A DNA stretch of 64,000 bases, taken from assembly GCF_902498915.1 (NCBI RefSeq), contig NZ_CABVLQ010000001.1; one strand, given 5' to 3'. Position numbers and translations under genes: made by a program. Each line of letters opens with the position of its first letter. The stretch's first letter is position 1. Below are positions 41,428 through 51,687 of the stretch, one piece after another. This DNA is from Escherichia ruysiae (lineage in GTDB: Bacteria; Pseudomonadota; Gammaproteobacteria; Enterobacterales; Enterobacteriaceae). A model generated the notes under the pieces. The model ran no database searches. It saw only the letters and a program-made list of their open reading frames with translations, and had not been told where the DNA came from.

Positions 41428-43653
41428 ATGCGGTGGATCCTGTTCATCCTCATCTGCCTGCTGGGCGCACCTGCCCACGCGGTGTCCATACCCGGCGTAA
41501 CAACCACAGCAACAACAGATTCAACCTCTGAACCGGTTTCAGAACCGGATATCGAACAAAAAAAAGCGGCCTATGGCGCACTGGCGGACGTGCTGGATAA
41601 TGACACCTCGCGCAAAGAGTTGATCGACCAGCTACGCACCGTTGCCGCCACGCCCCCCACAGACCCCGTACCGAAAATCGTACCGCCGACGCTGGTTGAA
41701 GAGCAAACCGTGCTGCAAAAGGTGACTGAAATCAGCCGCCATTATGGCGAAGCACTCTCCGCGCGCTTCGGGCAACTTTACCGTAATATCACTGGCTCCC
41801 CGCATAAACCCTTTAACCCGCAAACCTTCAACAACGCGCTGACCCATTTTTCAATGCTAGCGGTGCTGGTGTTTGGCTTTTACTGGCTGATTCGCCTGTG
41901 CGCGCTGCCGTTATATCGCAAAATGGGTCAGTGGGCGCGGCAAAAAAACCGTGAGCGCAGCAACTGGTTACAGCTTCCGGCGATGATTATCGGGGCGTTT
42001 ATTATCGATTTGCTGTTGCTGGCACTGACGTTATTTGTCGGCCAGGTATTAAGCGACAACCTGAACGCCGGTAGTAAAACCATTGCTTTTCAACAAAGCC
42101 TGTTTCTCAATGCTTTCGCTCTGATTGAGTTTTTCAAAGCTGTTTTACGCCTGATTTTCTGCCCGAACGTGGCAGAGCTGCGCCCGTTCAATATTCAGGA
42201 TGAAAGCGCCCGCTACTGGTGCCGCCGCCTTAGCTGGTTAAGCAGTCTGATTGGTTATGGACTGATTGTGGCAGTGCCAATTATCTCTAATCAGGTGAAT
42301 GTGCAAATCGGGGCGCTCGCCAACGTGATAATCATGCTGTGCATGACCGTCTGGGCGCTCTATCTGATCTTTCGTAATAAAAAAGAGATCACCCAGCATC
42401 TGCTCAACTTTGCGGAGCACTCGCTGGCATTCTTCAGCCTGTTTATTCGCGCTTTTGCGCTGGTGTGGCACTGGCTGGCAAGCGCCTATTTTATTGTGCT
42501 GTTTTTCTTTTCGTTGTTCGATCCGGGCAACAGCCTGAAATTTATGATGGGTGCAACGGTGCGCAGCCTGGCGATTATTGGTATCGCAGCGTTTGTTTCC
42601 GGTATGTTTTCCCGCTGGCTGGCGAAGACCATCACCCTCTCGCCACATACTCAGCGTAACTATCCGGAGCTGCAAAAACGGCTGAACGGCTGGCTATCAG
42701 CGGCGCTGAAAACGGCGCGTATTCTGACGGTATGCGTGGCAGTGATGCTGCTACTTAGCGCCTGGGGGCTGTTCGATTTCTGGAACTGGCTGCAAAACGG
42801 CGCGGGGCAGAAAACCGTGGATATCCTGATCCGTATCGCGCTCATCCTTTTCTTCTCGGCGGTTGGCTGGACAGTGCTCGCCAGTTTGATCGAAAACCGG
42901 CTGGCTTCGGATATTCATGGCCGCCCGCTGCCCAGCGCCCGCACGCGCACCCTGCTGACGCTGTTCCGTAATGCGCTGGCGGTAATCATCAGTACCATCA
43001 CCATCATGATTGTGTTGTCGGAAATCGGCGTCAATATCGCGCCACTGCTGGCAGGTGCCGGGGCATTAGGCCTGGCTATCTCGTTTGGTTCGCAAACGCT
43101 GGTAAAAGATATTATTACCGGCGTGTTCATTCAGTTTGAAAACGGCATGAACACTGGAGATTTGGTTACCATCGGGCCGTTGACCGGCACGGTGGAACGG
43201 ATGTCGATTCGCTCCGTGGGCGTGCGTCAGGATACCGGGGCATATCACATTATTCCGTGGTCTTCGATAACCACCTTTGCTAACTTCGTCCGTGGCATTG
43301 GTTCGGTGGTCGCCAATTATGATGTCGATCGTCATGAAGATGCCGATAAAGCCAATCAGGCACTGAAAGATGCGGTAGCGGAATTGATGGAAAATGAAGA
43401 AATTCGCGGGCTGATTATTGGTGAACCGAACTTTGCCGGCATTGTCGGCTTAAGCAATACCGCGTTTACGTTGCGTGTTTCGTTCACCACACTGCCACTC
43501 AAACAGTGGACGGTACGCTTTGCCCTCGACAGCCAGGTGAAAAAACATTTCGACCTGGCGGGTGTTCGCGCGCCGGTGCAGACTTATCAGGTGCTGCCTG
43601 CTCCGGGCGCGACCCCGGCTGAACCGCTGCCGCCGGGGGAGCCAACGCTTTAA
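41428..43653 (+). CDS. ybiO: Mechanosensitive channel YbiO (MscS family)
   Basis: This large MscS-type channel of 741 aa has a signal peptide (MRWILFILICLLGAPAHA), a periplasmic N-terminal region, about eleven membrane helices, and the pore helix and beta domain near 540-640 (LAGAGALGLAISFGSQ and GDLV). It opens on osmotic downshock. The ATG at 41428 follows GGAGGAG; the frame's earlier ATG would add 9 residues. Its stop overlaps convergent rlmF by 4 bases. Confidence 0.95.
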   Translation: MRWILFILICLLGAPAHAVSIPGVTTTATTDSTSEPVSEPDIEQKKAAYGALADVLDNDTSRKELIDQLRTVAATPPTDPVPKIVPPTLVEEQTVLQKVTEISRHYGEALSARFGQLYRNITGSPHKPFNPQTFNNALTHFSMLAVLVFGFYWLIRLCALPLYRKMGQWARQKNRERSNWLQLPAMIIGAFIIDLLLLALTLFVGQVLSDNLNAGSKTIAFQQSLFLNAFALIEFFKAVLRLIFCPNVAELRPFNIQDESARYWCRRLSWLSSLIGYGLIVAVPIISNQVNVQIGALANVIIMLCMTVWALYLIFRNKKEITQHLLNFAEHSLAFFSLFIRAFALVWHWLASAYFIVLFFFSLFDPGNSLKFMMGATVRSLAIIGIAAFVSGMFSRWLAKTITLSPHTQRNYPELQKRLNGWLSAALKTARILTVCVAVMLLLSAWGLFDFWNWLQNGAGQKTVDILIRIALILFFSAVGWTVLASLIENRLASDIHGRPLPSARTRTLLTLFRNALAVIISTITIMIVLSEIGVNIAPLLAGAGALGLAISFGSQTLVKDIITGVFIQFENGMNTGDLVTIGPLTGTVERMSIRSVGVRQDTGAYHIIPWSSITTFANFVRGIGSVVANYDVDRHEDADKANQALKDAVAELMENEEIRGLIIGEPNFAGIVGLSNTAFTLRVSFTTLPLKQWTVRFALDSQVKKHFDLAGVRAPVQTYQVLPAPGATPAEPLPPGEPTL

Positions 43654-44576
43654 CGCTGGCGATAGACAAAACGGCGGCGCTGCTCGTCGTTCATAAAGGT
43701 CCAGGCAATAAAGCGACTCTGCTTTTGCCCCTGGGCCATCTCTTTTTTAACCACCTTCACCGCGCCCACGTCCGTCAGGGCACGATACAACGGCGGTAAG
43801 TTTTCACCACGAGATACCAGTGAGGTAAACCACATCACCTGCTTCGCGAAGCCTTTGCTCTCTTCAATCATCTTTTTGATAAAGGCGACTTCACCGCCTT
43901 CACACCACAACTCCTGTTGCTGGCCGCCAAAGTTCAGTGCATCGTCTTTGCTCAGCCCCAGGTTACGGCGTTTACGCTCACTACCTGCCCGCGCCGCAGC
44001 GGCGGAATCGTGGAATGGCGGGTTACACAAGGTCGCGTCGTATTGCTCGTTTTTGTGGATGATGCCGTTAAAAATCGCCCCACTCTCTTTTTGCCGACGC
44101 AGACGAATGGCGCGGTTAAGCCCCGGATTAGCACTAATGATCGCCTGCGCACTGCTTAACGCCTGGCTGTTAGTTTCTGTACCGGTAAAACGCCAGCCAT
44201 ATTCATGCACACCAATCAGCGGATAAATACAATTCGCACCAACACCGATATCCAGAATACTGGCATTGGCTGGAATTGTTCCGCTTGCCTCAGCCAGTAA
44301 ATCGGCAAGATGATGAATATAATCTGCCCGCCCCGGCACTGGTGGGCAGAGAAAACCGTCAGGGATATCCCAGCTCGCCACAGCATAAAAATGTGCCAAC
44401 AGCGCCTTGTTGAGCGCCTTCACTGCCAGCGGATTGGCGAAGTCAACGCTTTGCTCACCGGCAGGGGTAAGCGTAAGGAATTGCGCCAGTTCAGGATTCA
44501 CCTGACAAAGCGTGGCGAGATCGTAGCGACTGTGATGACGATTGCGCGGGTGTAACCCCGGTTTCTGGGCGGACAT
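43650..44576 (-). CDS. rlmF: 23S rRNA m6A1618 methyltransferase RlmF
   Basis: This SAM-dependent methyltransferase of 308 aa modifies A1618 of 23S rRNA. The SAM-binding segment is ILDIGVGANCIYP and the catalytic NPPF motif is in TLCNPPFHDS. The frame extends 27 codons upstream, but the ATG at 44576 follows AAAGGAGAATGCT and gives the E. coli length. Confidence 0.96.
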   Translation of the reverse strand: MSAQKPGLHPRNRHHSRYDLATLCQVNPELAQFLTLTPAGEQSVDFANPLAVKALNKALLAHFYAVASWDIPDGFLCPPVPGRADYIHHLADLLAEASGTIPANASILDIGVGANCIYPLIGVHEYGWRFTGTETNSQALSSAQAIISANPGLNRAIRLRRQKESGAIFNGIIHKNEQYDATLCNPPFHDSAAAARAGSERKRRNLGLSKDDALNFGGQQQELWCEGGEVAFIKKMIEESKGFAKQVMWFTSLVSRGENLPPLYRALTDVGAVKVVKKEMAQGQKQSRFIAWTFMNDEQRRRFVYRQR

Positions 44577-44851
44577 AGCATTCTCCTTTAAGCAGCGGCG
44601 TAAGATACCCGCATAACGCAGCAGGGTAAATATCTGGCTGCGTTTAACATGCTTCAAAACCTTAACCCGACTTCATTTTTTATCAATTCATCATAAAAAT
44701 CAGTGTTCTTCATGTCATTGATTTGTCTGGTTTTGTAAAATTATTTTGTTCAAAAAATAAGCACATCTCTGTCAATTTTTTGCGTCATTTCCATCGCACA
44801 GGAGACCTACACTTATCATGCACTACTCGTTGTATTTATGAGGATGTCATT

Positions 44852-45112
44852 ATGAAAAAGTGCCTCGCACTACTGATTGCCACCGTCCTGAGCGGAATCA
44901 CCTTCACGGCTTATGCCGCGCAACCACTGAGTAACCAGGACAGCGGTCAACTACGACCCGCCGGAACCGTTTCGGCGACCGGCGCATCTAACCTAAGCGA
45001 TCTGGAGGATAAACTGGCAGAAAAAGCGCGCGAACAAGGCGCGAAAGGTTATGTCATTAATTCCGCAGGCGGAAATGACCAGATGTTCGGTACTGCAACC
45101 ATCTACAAATAA
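44852..45112 (+). CDS. mcbA: Small periplasmic stress protein McbA (YbiM, DUF1471)
   Basis: This 86-aa YhcN-family (DUF1471) protein has a 22-residue signal peptide ending in AYA. In E. coli McbA is repressed by McbR and affects colanic acid production and biofilm. The mature part (VSATGASNLSDLEDKLAEKA) is shared with YbiJ, encoded 4 kb away. The upstream frame of 43 codons lacks support; GAGGATGTCATT precedes the ATG. Confidence 0.94.
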   Translation: MKKCLALLIATVLSGITFTAYAAQPLSNQDSGQLRPAGTVSATGASNLSDLEDKLAEKAREQGAKGYVINSAGGNDQMFGTATIYK

Positions 45113-45247
45113 CCCCACCAACGCAACTGCATTCACCTCTGGATGCAGTTTTCGCCCAATTTGTAATCAAAAAACATCAAATATGAACACAATGTAAATA
45201 AATGTATTTCTTTTTCGTGCAATGGGTGATAGAAAATCGCGCCAAGT

Positions 45248-45272
45248 GATAATGCTTATCAAAATTATTATC
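45248..45272. promoter_or_regulatory. Fur box upstream of fiu
   Basis: GATAATGCTTATC and the overlapping AAAATTATTATC reproduce the Fur hexamer array (GATAAT repeats). It lies about 106 bases before the fiu start and predicts iron repression of fiu-ybiX. Confidence 0.8.
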
Positions 45273-45377
45273 ACTTGCACGAACACTTTTACGGGATTAA
45301 CAGTGGCATCGCATCCGCAGAGATGCTTTCTCGTGAAAGTGAAAACTTCAACATATAAGAAAAAGTCACCTGCAAAA

Positions 45378-47660
45378 ATGGAAAACAATCGCAATTTCCC
45401 TGCCAGACAATTTCATTCGCTCACGTTCTTTGCCGGTCTTTGTATTGGCATCACGCCTGTGGCTCAGGCACTCGCCGCCGAAGGGCAAACTAACGCGGAT
45501 GACACGCTGGTTGTCGAAGCATCAACGCCTTCGCTTTATGCGCCACAACAATCTGCCGATCCGAAATTCTCGCGTCCGGTAGCGGATACTACCCGCACGA
45601 TGACGGTGATTTCTGAACAAGTGATTAAAGATCAGGGCGCAACCAACCTTACCGACGCGCTCAAAAACGTTCCCGGCGTGGGTGCGTTTTTTGCTGGTGA
45701 GAACGGTAACTCCACCACTGGCGACGCTATTTATATGCGCGGCGCCGATACCTCTAACAGCATTTATATTGATGGCATTCGCGATATTGGCAGCGTCTCG
45801 CGCGACACCTTCAATACCGAACAGGTCGAAGTGATTAAAGGGCCGTCCGGCACCGACTACGGGCGCAGCGCGCCGACTGGCTCAATCAATATGATCAGCA
45901 AACAGCCGCGCAATGATTCAGGTATTGACGCCTCCGCCAGTATTGGTAGCGCCTGGTTCCGTCGCGGCACTCTGGACGTTAATCAGGTCATTGGCGATAC
46001 TACAGCGGTACGTCTGAATATGATGGGCGAAAAAACGCACGATGCCGGGCGCGATAAAGTCAAAAATGAGCGTTACGGCGTCGCCCCTTCCGTGGCATTT
46101 GGTCTTGGTACATCGAATCGTTTGTATCTCAACTATTTACACGTTACCCAACACAATACGCCAGACGGCGGCATTCCGACCATTGGTTTACCGGGCTATT
46201 CCGCACCTTCTGCGGGTACGGCGGCGCTGAATCATTCCGGAAAAGTTGATACACATAACTTTTATGGTACGGATTCCGATTACGACGATTCGACCACCGA
46301 TACTGCCACCATGCGTTTTGAGCACGACATCAGCGATAACACCACGATTCGCAATACCACACGTTGGTCGCGCGTGAAGCAGGATTATCTGATGACGGCG
46401 ATTATGGGAGGGGCGTCAAATATTACCCAGCCCACCAGCGATGTGGATAGCTGGACATGGTCACGCACGGCGAATACCAAAGATGTAAGCAATAAAATCC
46501 TCACCAACCAGACTAACCTGACATCGGCATTTTATACCGGTTCAATTGGTCATGACGTCAGTACCGGCGTGGAATTTACCCGCGAAACGCAGACCAACTA
46601 CGGCGTTAATCCGGTGACGTTACCGGCGGTGAATATTTATCATCCTGACAGTAGCATTCATCCTGGCGGCCTGACGCGCAATGGCGCAAACGCTAATGGT
46701 CAGACGGATACCTTCGCGATTTATGCCTTCGATACGCTGCAAATCACCCGTGATTTTGAGCTAAATGGCGGAGTTCGGCTGGACAATTATCATACTGAAT
46801 ATGACAGTGCCACCGCCTGCGGCGGCAGCGGACGCGGTGCCATCACCTGCCCTGATGGCGTAGCGAAAGGTTCTCCGGTCACCACCGTCGACACCGCCAA
46901 GTCGGGCAATCTGGTGAACTGGAAAGCCGGGGCGCTGTATCACCTGACGGAAAACGGCAATGTCTATATTAACTATGCCGTTTCCCAGCAGCCGCCGGGC
47001 GGCAGTAATTTCGCCCTTGCGCAGTCTGGTAGCGGTAACAGTGCCAACCGCACCGATTTTAAACCGCAAAAAGCTAACACCAGCGAGATTGGCACCAAAT
47101 GGCAGGTTCTGGATAAACGCCTGTTGCTCACCGCCGCGCTGTTCCGTACTGATATCGAAAATGAAGTTGAGCAAAATGATGACGGGACTTATTCGCAATA
47201 CGGTAAGAAACGCGTCGAAGGCTATGAGATATCCGTGGCCGGGAATATCACTCCCGCGTGGCAGGTGATTGGCGGCTATACCCAGCAAAAAGCAACCATC
47301 AAAAACGGCAAAGAAGTTGCCCAGGATGGTTCCTCATCGCTGCCGTATACCCCGGAGCACGCCTTTACCCTATGGAGCCAGTATCAGGCAACCGATGATA
47401 TCTCCGTTGGTGCGGGCGCACGGTATATCGGCAGTATGCATAAAGGTTCAGACGGCGCGGTGGGAACGCCAGCATTTACCGAAAGTTATTGGGTCGCCGA
47501 CGCCAAACTGGGGTATCGGGTTAATCGCAATCTCGACTTCCAGCTAAACGTCTACAACTTGTTTGATACCGATTACGTCGCCTCAATCAATAAGAGCGGC
47601 TACCGTTATCACCCGGGCGAGCCAAGAACCTTCCTGCTCACCGCCAATATGCATTTCTGA
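45378..47660 (+). CDS. fiu: TonB-dependent catecholate siderophore receptor Fiu
   Basis: This outer-membrane receptor of 760 aa has a signal peptide of about 31 residues, a TonB box (DTLVVEAS), a plug domain (about 60-200) and a 22-strand barrel ending in a C-terminal Phe (NMHF). It imports ferric monocatecholates such as dihydroxybenzoylserine and is an entry route for catechol-linked beta-lactams. The frame opens 52 codons earlier, but the ATG at 45378 starts a proper signal peptide. A Fur box lies upstream; ybiX follows 41 bases after. Confidence 0.96.
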   Translation: MENNRNFPARQFHSLTFFAGLCIGITPVAQALAAEGQTNADDTLVVEASTPSLYAPQQSADPKFSRPVADTTRTMTVISEQVIKDQGATNLTDALKNVPGVGAFFAGENGNSTTGDAIYMRGADTSNSIYIDGIRDIGSVSRDTFNTEQVEVIKGPSGTDYGRSAPTGSINMISKQPRNDSGIDASASIGSAWFRRGTLDVNQVIGDTTAVRLNMMGEKTHDAGRDKVKNERYGVAPSVAFGLGTSNRLYLNYLHVTQHNTPDGGIPTIGLPGYSAPSAGTAALNHSGKVDTHNFYGTDSDYDDSTTDTATMRFEHDISDNTTIRNTTRWSRVKQDYLMTAIMGGASNITQPTSDVDSWTWSRTANTKDVSNKILTNQTNLTSAFYTGSIGHDVSTGVEFTRETQTNYGVNPVTLPAVNIYHPDSSIHPGGLTRNGANANGQTDTFAIYAFDTLQITRDFELNGGVRLDNYHTEYDSATACGGSGRGAITCPDGVAKGSPVTTVDTAKSGNLVNWKAGALYHLTENGNVYINYAVSQQPPGGSNFALAQSGSGNSANRTDFKPQKANTSEIGTKWQVLDKRLLLTAALFRTDIENEVEQNDDGTYSQYGKKRVEGYEISVAGNITPAWQVIGGYTQQKATIKNGKEVAQDGSSSLPYTPEHAFTLWSQYQATDDISVGAGARYIGSMHKGSDGAVGTPAFTESYWVADAKLGYRVNRNLDFQLNVYNLFDTDYVASINKSGYRYHPGEPRTFLLTANMHF

Positions 47661-47701
47661 TTCAGATGTGGGGTGAAAGCCCCACTTTTTGGAGAACTTA
47701 T

Positions 47702-48379
47702 ATGATGTACCACATTCCCGGCGTGTTATCGCCACAGGACGTCGCCCGCTTTCGTGCACAACTGGAACAAGCCGAATGGATTGATGGACGCGTCACCACC
47801 GGCGCACAAGGCGCGCAGGTCAAGAATAATCAACAGGTAGATACCCGCAGCACGTTATATGCCGCATTACAAAATGAAGTGCTGAACGCGGTTAAACAAC
47901 ATGCTTTGTTCTTTGCCGCTGCCTTGCCGCGTACCATTTCCACACCGCTGTTTAATCGCTATCGGAACAATGAAACCTATGGTTTTCATGTGGATGGCGC
48001 AGTACGCAGTCATCCACAAAACGGCTGGATGCGCACCGATCTTTCCGCCACGCTGTTTTTGAGCGATCCACAAAGTTACGAAGGCGGCGAACTGGTCGTC
48101 AATGACACCTTCGGGCAACATCGGGTAAAACTCCCGGCTGGCGATCTGGTGTTGTATCCCTCCAGCAGCCTGCACTGTGTGCCCCCCGTAACGCACGGCG
48201 TAAGGGTGGCATCATTTATGTGGATACAATCAATGATCCGCGATGATAAAAAGCGCGCCATGCTGTTCGAACTGGACAACAATATTCAGTCACTCAAAAG
48301 CCGCTACGGCGAAGGAGAAGAGATCCTGTCGCTACTCAATCTTTATCATAATCTGCTGCGGGAATGGTCGGAGATCTGA
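47702..48379 (+). CDS. ybiX: PKHD-type Fe(II)/2-oxoglutarate hydroxylase YbiX (PiuC-like)
   Basis: This 225-aa hydroxylase resembles PiuC, found beside siderophore receptors. The iron ligands are H and D in YGFHVDG (near residues 96 and 98) and the distal His in SSSLHCV (near 158). An Arg at about 168 would bind 2-oxoglutarate. It probably modifies an iron-uptake substrate or cofactor, but the reaction is unknown. GGAGAACTTAT precedes the ATG. It is in an operon with fiu. Confidence 0.93.
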   Translation: MMYHIPGVLSPQDVARFRAQLEQAEWIDGRVTTGAQGAQVKNNQQVDTRSTLYAALQNEVLNAVKQHALFFAAALPRTISTPLFNRYRNNETYGFHVDGAVRSHPQNGWMRTDLSATLFLSDPQSYEGGELVVNDTFGQHRVKLPAGDLVLYPSSSLHCVPPVTHGVRVASFMWIQSMIRDDKKRAMLFELDNNIQSLKSRYGEGEEILSLLNLYHNLLREWSEI

Positions 48380-48452
48380 CGCTTGAACTGCCCAGGTTCA
48401 TCCCTGGATTAGCTACACTTAACAGTACAAGCATTGATATGAGGAGGACGAT

Positions 48453-48719
48453 ATGGCATCCGGTTGGGCTAACGATGACGCCGTCAACGAACAGATCAAC
48501 AGTACAATTGAAGATGCGATTGCCCGCGCCAGGGGTGAAATTCCGCGTGGCGAAAGCCTGTATGAATGTGAAGAGTGCGGTGCCCCCATCCCGCAGGCTC
48601 GTCGGGAAGCCATTCCTGGCGTGCGCTTATGCATTCATTGTCAGCAGGAGAAAGATTTACAAAAACCATCTTATACAGGATATAATCGCAGAGGTTCGAA
48701 AGACAGCCAGTTACGTTAA
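48453..48719 (+). CDS. ybiI: DksA/TraR-type zinc-finger protein YbiI
   Basis: This 88-aa protein has a C4 zinc finger CxxC-x17-CxxC (CEECGAP and CIHCQQ) preceded by a short helical region. It resembles the C-terminal part of DksA, which binds RNA polymerase in the secondary channel. It lacks the long coiled coil of DksA; its role is unknown. GGAGGACGAT precedes the ATG. Confidence 0.92.
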   Translation: MASGWANDDAVNEQINSTIEDAIARARGEIPRGESLYECEECGAPIPQARREAIPGVRLCIHCQQEKDLQKPSYTGYNRRGSKDSQLR

Positions 48720-48983
48720 CTACAACTGGCGGGATGTTTAGCGTGTATAATTTGTATTTTGCGTGGCATTCCGTGCCTTTAACGCAGCCGTAACTGCCAC
48801 ATGTTACAAAATTGGTTCATACATACGATAAATGAATGGATTATCAGCATGTTAGATATCAATCAATTTATTTGAACAAGGCGGTCAATTCTCTTCGATT
48901 TTATCTCTCGTAAAAAAACGTGATACTCATCACATCGACGAAACAACGTCACTTATACAAAAATCACCTGCGAGAGATTAATT

Positions 48984-49244
48984 ATGAAAACTATCAATAC
49001 TATTGTTGCTGCTATGGCGCTTTCCACTCTGTCTTTTGGCGTATTCGCGGCGGAGCCGGTCACGGCATCCCAGGCACAGAACATGAATAAAATCGGCGTG
49101 GTTTCTGCCGATGGCGCATCCACCCTCGATGCCCTGGAAGCAAAACTGGCTGAGAAAGCGGCAGCAGCCGGTGCTAGTGGATACAGCATTACTTCCGCCA
49201 CCAACAACAATAAATTAAGCGGTACTGCGGTAATTTATAAGTAA
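48984..49244 (+). CDS. ybiJ: DUF1471 family periplasmic protein YbiJ
   Basis: This 86-aa secreted protein has a signal peptide of about 22 residues ending in VFA. It shares the YhcN fold and the motif GVVSADGASTLDALEAKLAEKA with McbA. Family members respond to stress and biofilm growth; the function of YbiJ is unknown. The 264-base region before it holds no other gene. Confidence 0.93.
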   Translation: MKTINTIVAAMALSTLSFGVFAAEPVTASQAQNMNKIGVVSADGASTLDALEAKLAEKAAAAGASGYSITSATNNNKLSGTAVIYK

Positions 49245-49246
49245 TT

Positions 49247-49368
49247 CGTAGGACGGATAAGGCGTTTACGCCGCATCCGGCAACAGATGCCTGATGCGAC
49301 GCTACCGCGTCTTATCAGGCCTACAAAATCCGAACCGTTGGACGGATCAGGCGTTTACGCTACGTCCA
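49247..49368. repeat. BIME with three REP units
   Basis: GTAGGACGGATAAGGCG with TTTACGCCGCATCCGGC, then GCCTGATGCGACGC with GTCTTATCAGGCCTAC, are inverted REPs. A third degenerate unit GGATCAGGCGTTTACG follows. They lie downstream of ybiJ. Confidence 0.85.
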
Positions 49369-49444
49369 GCACAAGTATTTCCCTGTCTATTTGCCGACAG
49401 ACGCATGTACTCCAACCCTCATTGATCCTATGTTACCCTTGTTT

Positions 49445-49471
49445 GCCCGTCCGTCACTGGACGGGCTTTTT

Positions 49472-49473
<2 letters not shown>
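49445..49473 (+). terminator. Terminator between ybiJ and hcxB
   Basis: GCCCGTCC and GGACGGGC form an 8-bp stem with a 6-nt loop, followed by a run of seven T residues. It abuts the hcxB stop. Confidence 0.85.
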
Positions 49474-50569
<1,096 letters not shown>

Positions 50570-50663
50570 TTTATGTTATATGCCTGTTGTTTTTTTATGC
50601 TGCGCGCCGCACACGGGAAGGTCAATAAAGATGCTGCACTTTCATGGTGCAGTGGAGTAAAGA

Positions 50664-50685
50664 CCGGATGACAGTCATCATCCGG
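50664..50685 (-). terminator. Hairpin after ybiB
   Basis: CCGGATGA (50664-50671) and TCATCCGG (50678-50685) form a perfect 8-bp stem, 12 bases past the ybiB stop. On the minus strand GTCTTT follows. Confidence 0.6.
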
Positions 50686-50697
50686 CTGAGGAAGAAA

Positions 50698-51660
50698 TTA
50701 AAAGGATTGTTTAATGCGCGCCAGACCATCGCTAATGGTTGCCACTTCGCCCGCCGCCGCCAGACAGCAAGCCATCTGGATGTTCAGTGACTCAGGAATT
50801 GGTTCGTTGCCTGCCAGGCAACGCTCAATCCACTTCGCCGTGGTTTCCGGGTCTTTTGCTTGTGGCAGTAGCTCGTTGCCAGCAGTGTCCTGTTTTTCAT
50901 ACAGCACCCGCATCCCTTCGCGGTCAATAAGATTTATTTGCGGGCAGCGTTGCGGATTAGCATAGACTTCGCCTTCGGTGCCGTGCATTAACAGCGCCCG
51001 TCCGCCAATATCGCTAAAGAATTTCGCGACTCGCCCGATGTATTCCGGATGCGAGACGCTGGAAAGACGCAGTGCCTCACCTTCGGCAAACGGTGTCGCC
51101 AGTTTCGCCAGGGTATGCGCACTGTTACGCACGCCCATCCGCCAGCGCATTGCCAGTTGTTTTTCCAGCGGCGGGCAAAACGCGCCTACGGGCATAAATA
51201 CCGGCTGGTGCTCGTCAAGCTTCGCCTGTGCTTGTCCGGCATGTAGCGTTGGCGCAATCCCCATCAGTTGAAAAATGGTTTCGGTCAGCACGCGAGTCGG
51301 ATCTTCACTCACGCCGTGAACCACCACCGGAAAACCGAGTTTATGCAGCAGAATCGCCAGCAACGGTGTCAGGTTGGCCTGTTTACGCGCACCGTTGTAA
51401 CTGGGGATGACAATCGGCATCGGCTTGCCGGCGGGGGGCGTTAGCTTGATGGTGTGATTTTGCATGGCTTCGTAAAAGCCGAGCATCTCTGCTTCCCCTT
51501 CCCCTTTGATACGCAGTGCAATCAATACACCACCCAACTCAAGGTCAGGCACTTCGCCATTGAGCATATGGGCATACAGACCGCGCGCCGTATCCTGATC
51601 CAGATCGCGCGCGTGGTTTTTTCCGCGCCCGATCTCTTTGATGATTTTGCGATAGTCCAT
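50698..51660 (-). CDS. ybiB: TrpD2-family nucleic-acid-binding protein YbiB
   Basis: This 320-aa protein has the anthranilate phosphoribosyltransferase (TrpD) fold but belongs to the TrpD2 branch, which lacks that activity and binds nucleic acids through a positive groove. It lies 27 bases downstream of dinG and is in the same LexA-controlled unit in E. coli, so a DNA damage role is likely. Confidence 0.92.
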   Translation of the reverse strand: MDYRKIIKEIGRGKNHARDLDQDTARGLYAHMLNGEVPDLELGGVLIALRIKGEGEAEMLGFYEAMQNHTIKLTPPAGKPMPIVIPSYNGARKQANLTPLLAILLHKLGFPVVVHGVSEDPTRVLTETIFQLMGIAPTLHAGQAQAKLDEHQPVFMPVGAFCPPLEKQLAMRWRMGVRNSAHTLAKLATPFAEGEALRLSSVSHPEYIGRVAKFFSDIGGRALLMHGTEGEVYANPQRCPQINLIDREGMRVLYEKQDTAGNELLPQAKDPETTAKWIERCLAGNEPIPESLNIQMACCLAAAGEVATISDGLARIKQSF

Positions 51661-51687
51661 TTACGACTCCTTACCTGACTCACATCA

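Noticed and set aside
45222..45377. N-terminal extension of Fiu by 52 codons
   Set aside because: It runs through the Fur box and would put the signal peptide in the middle of the protein.
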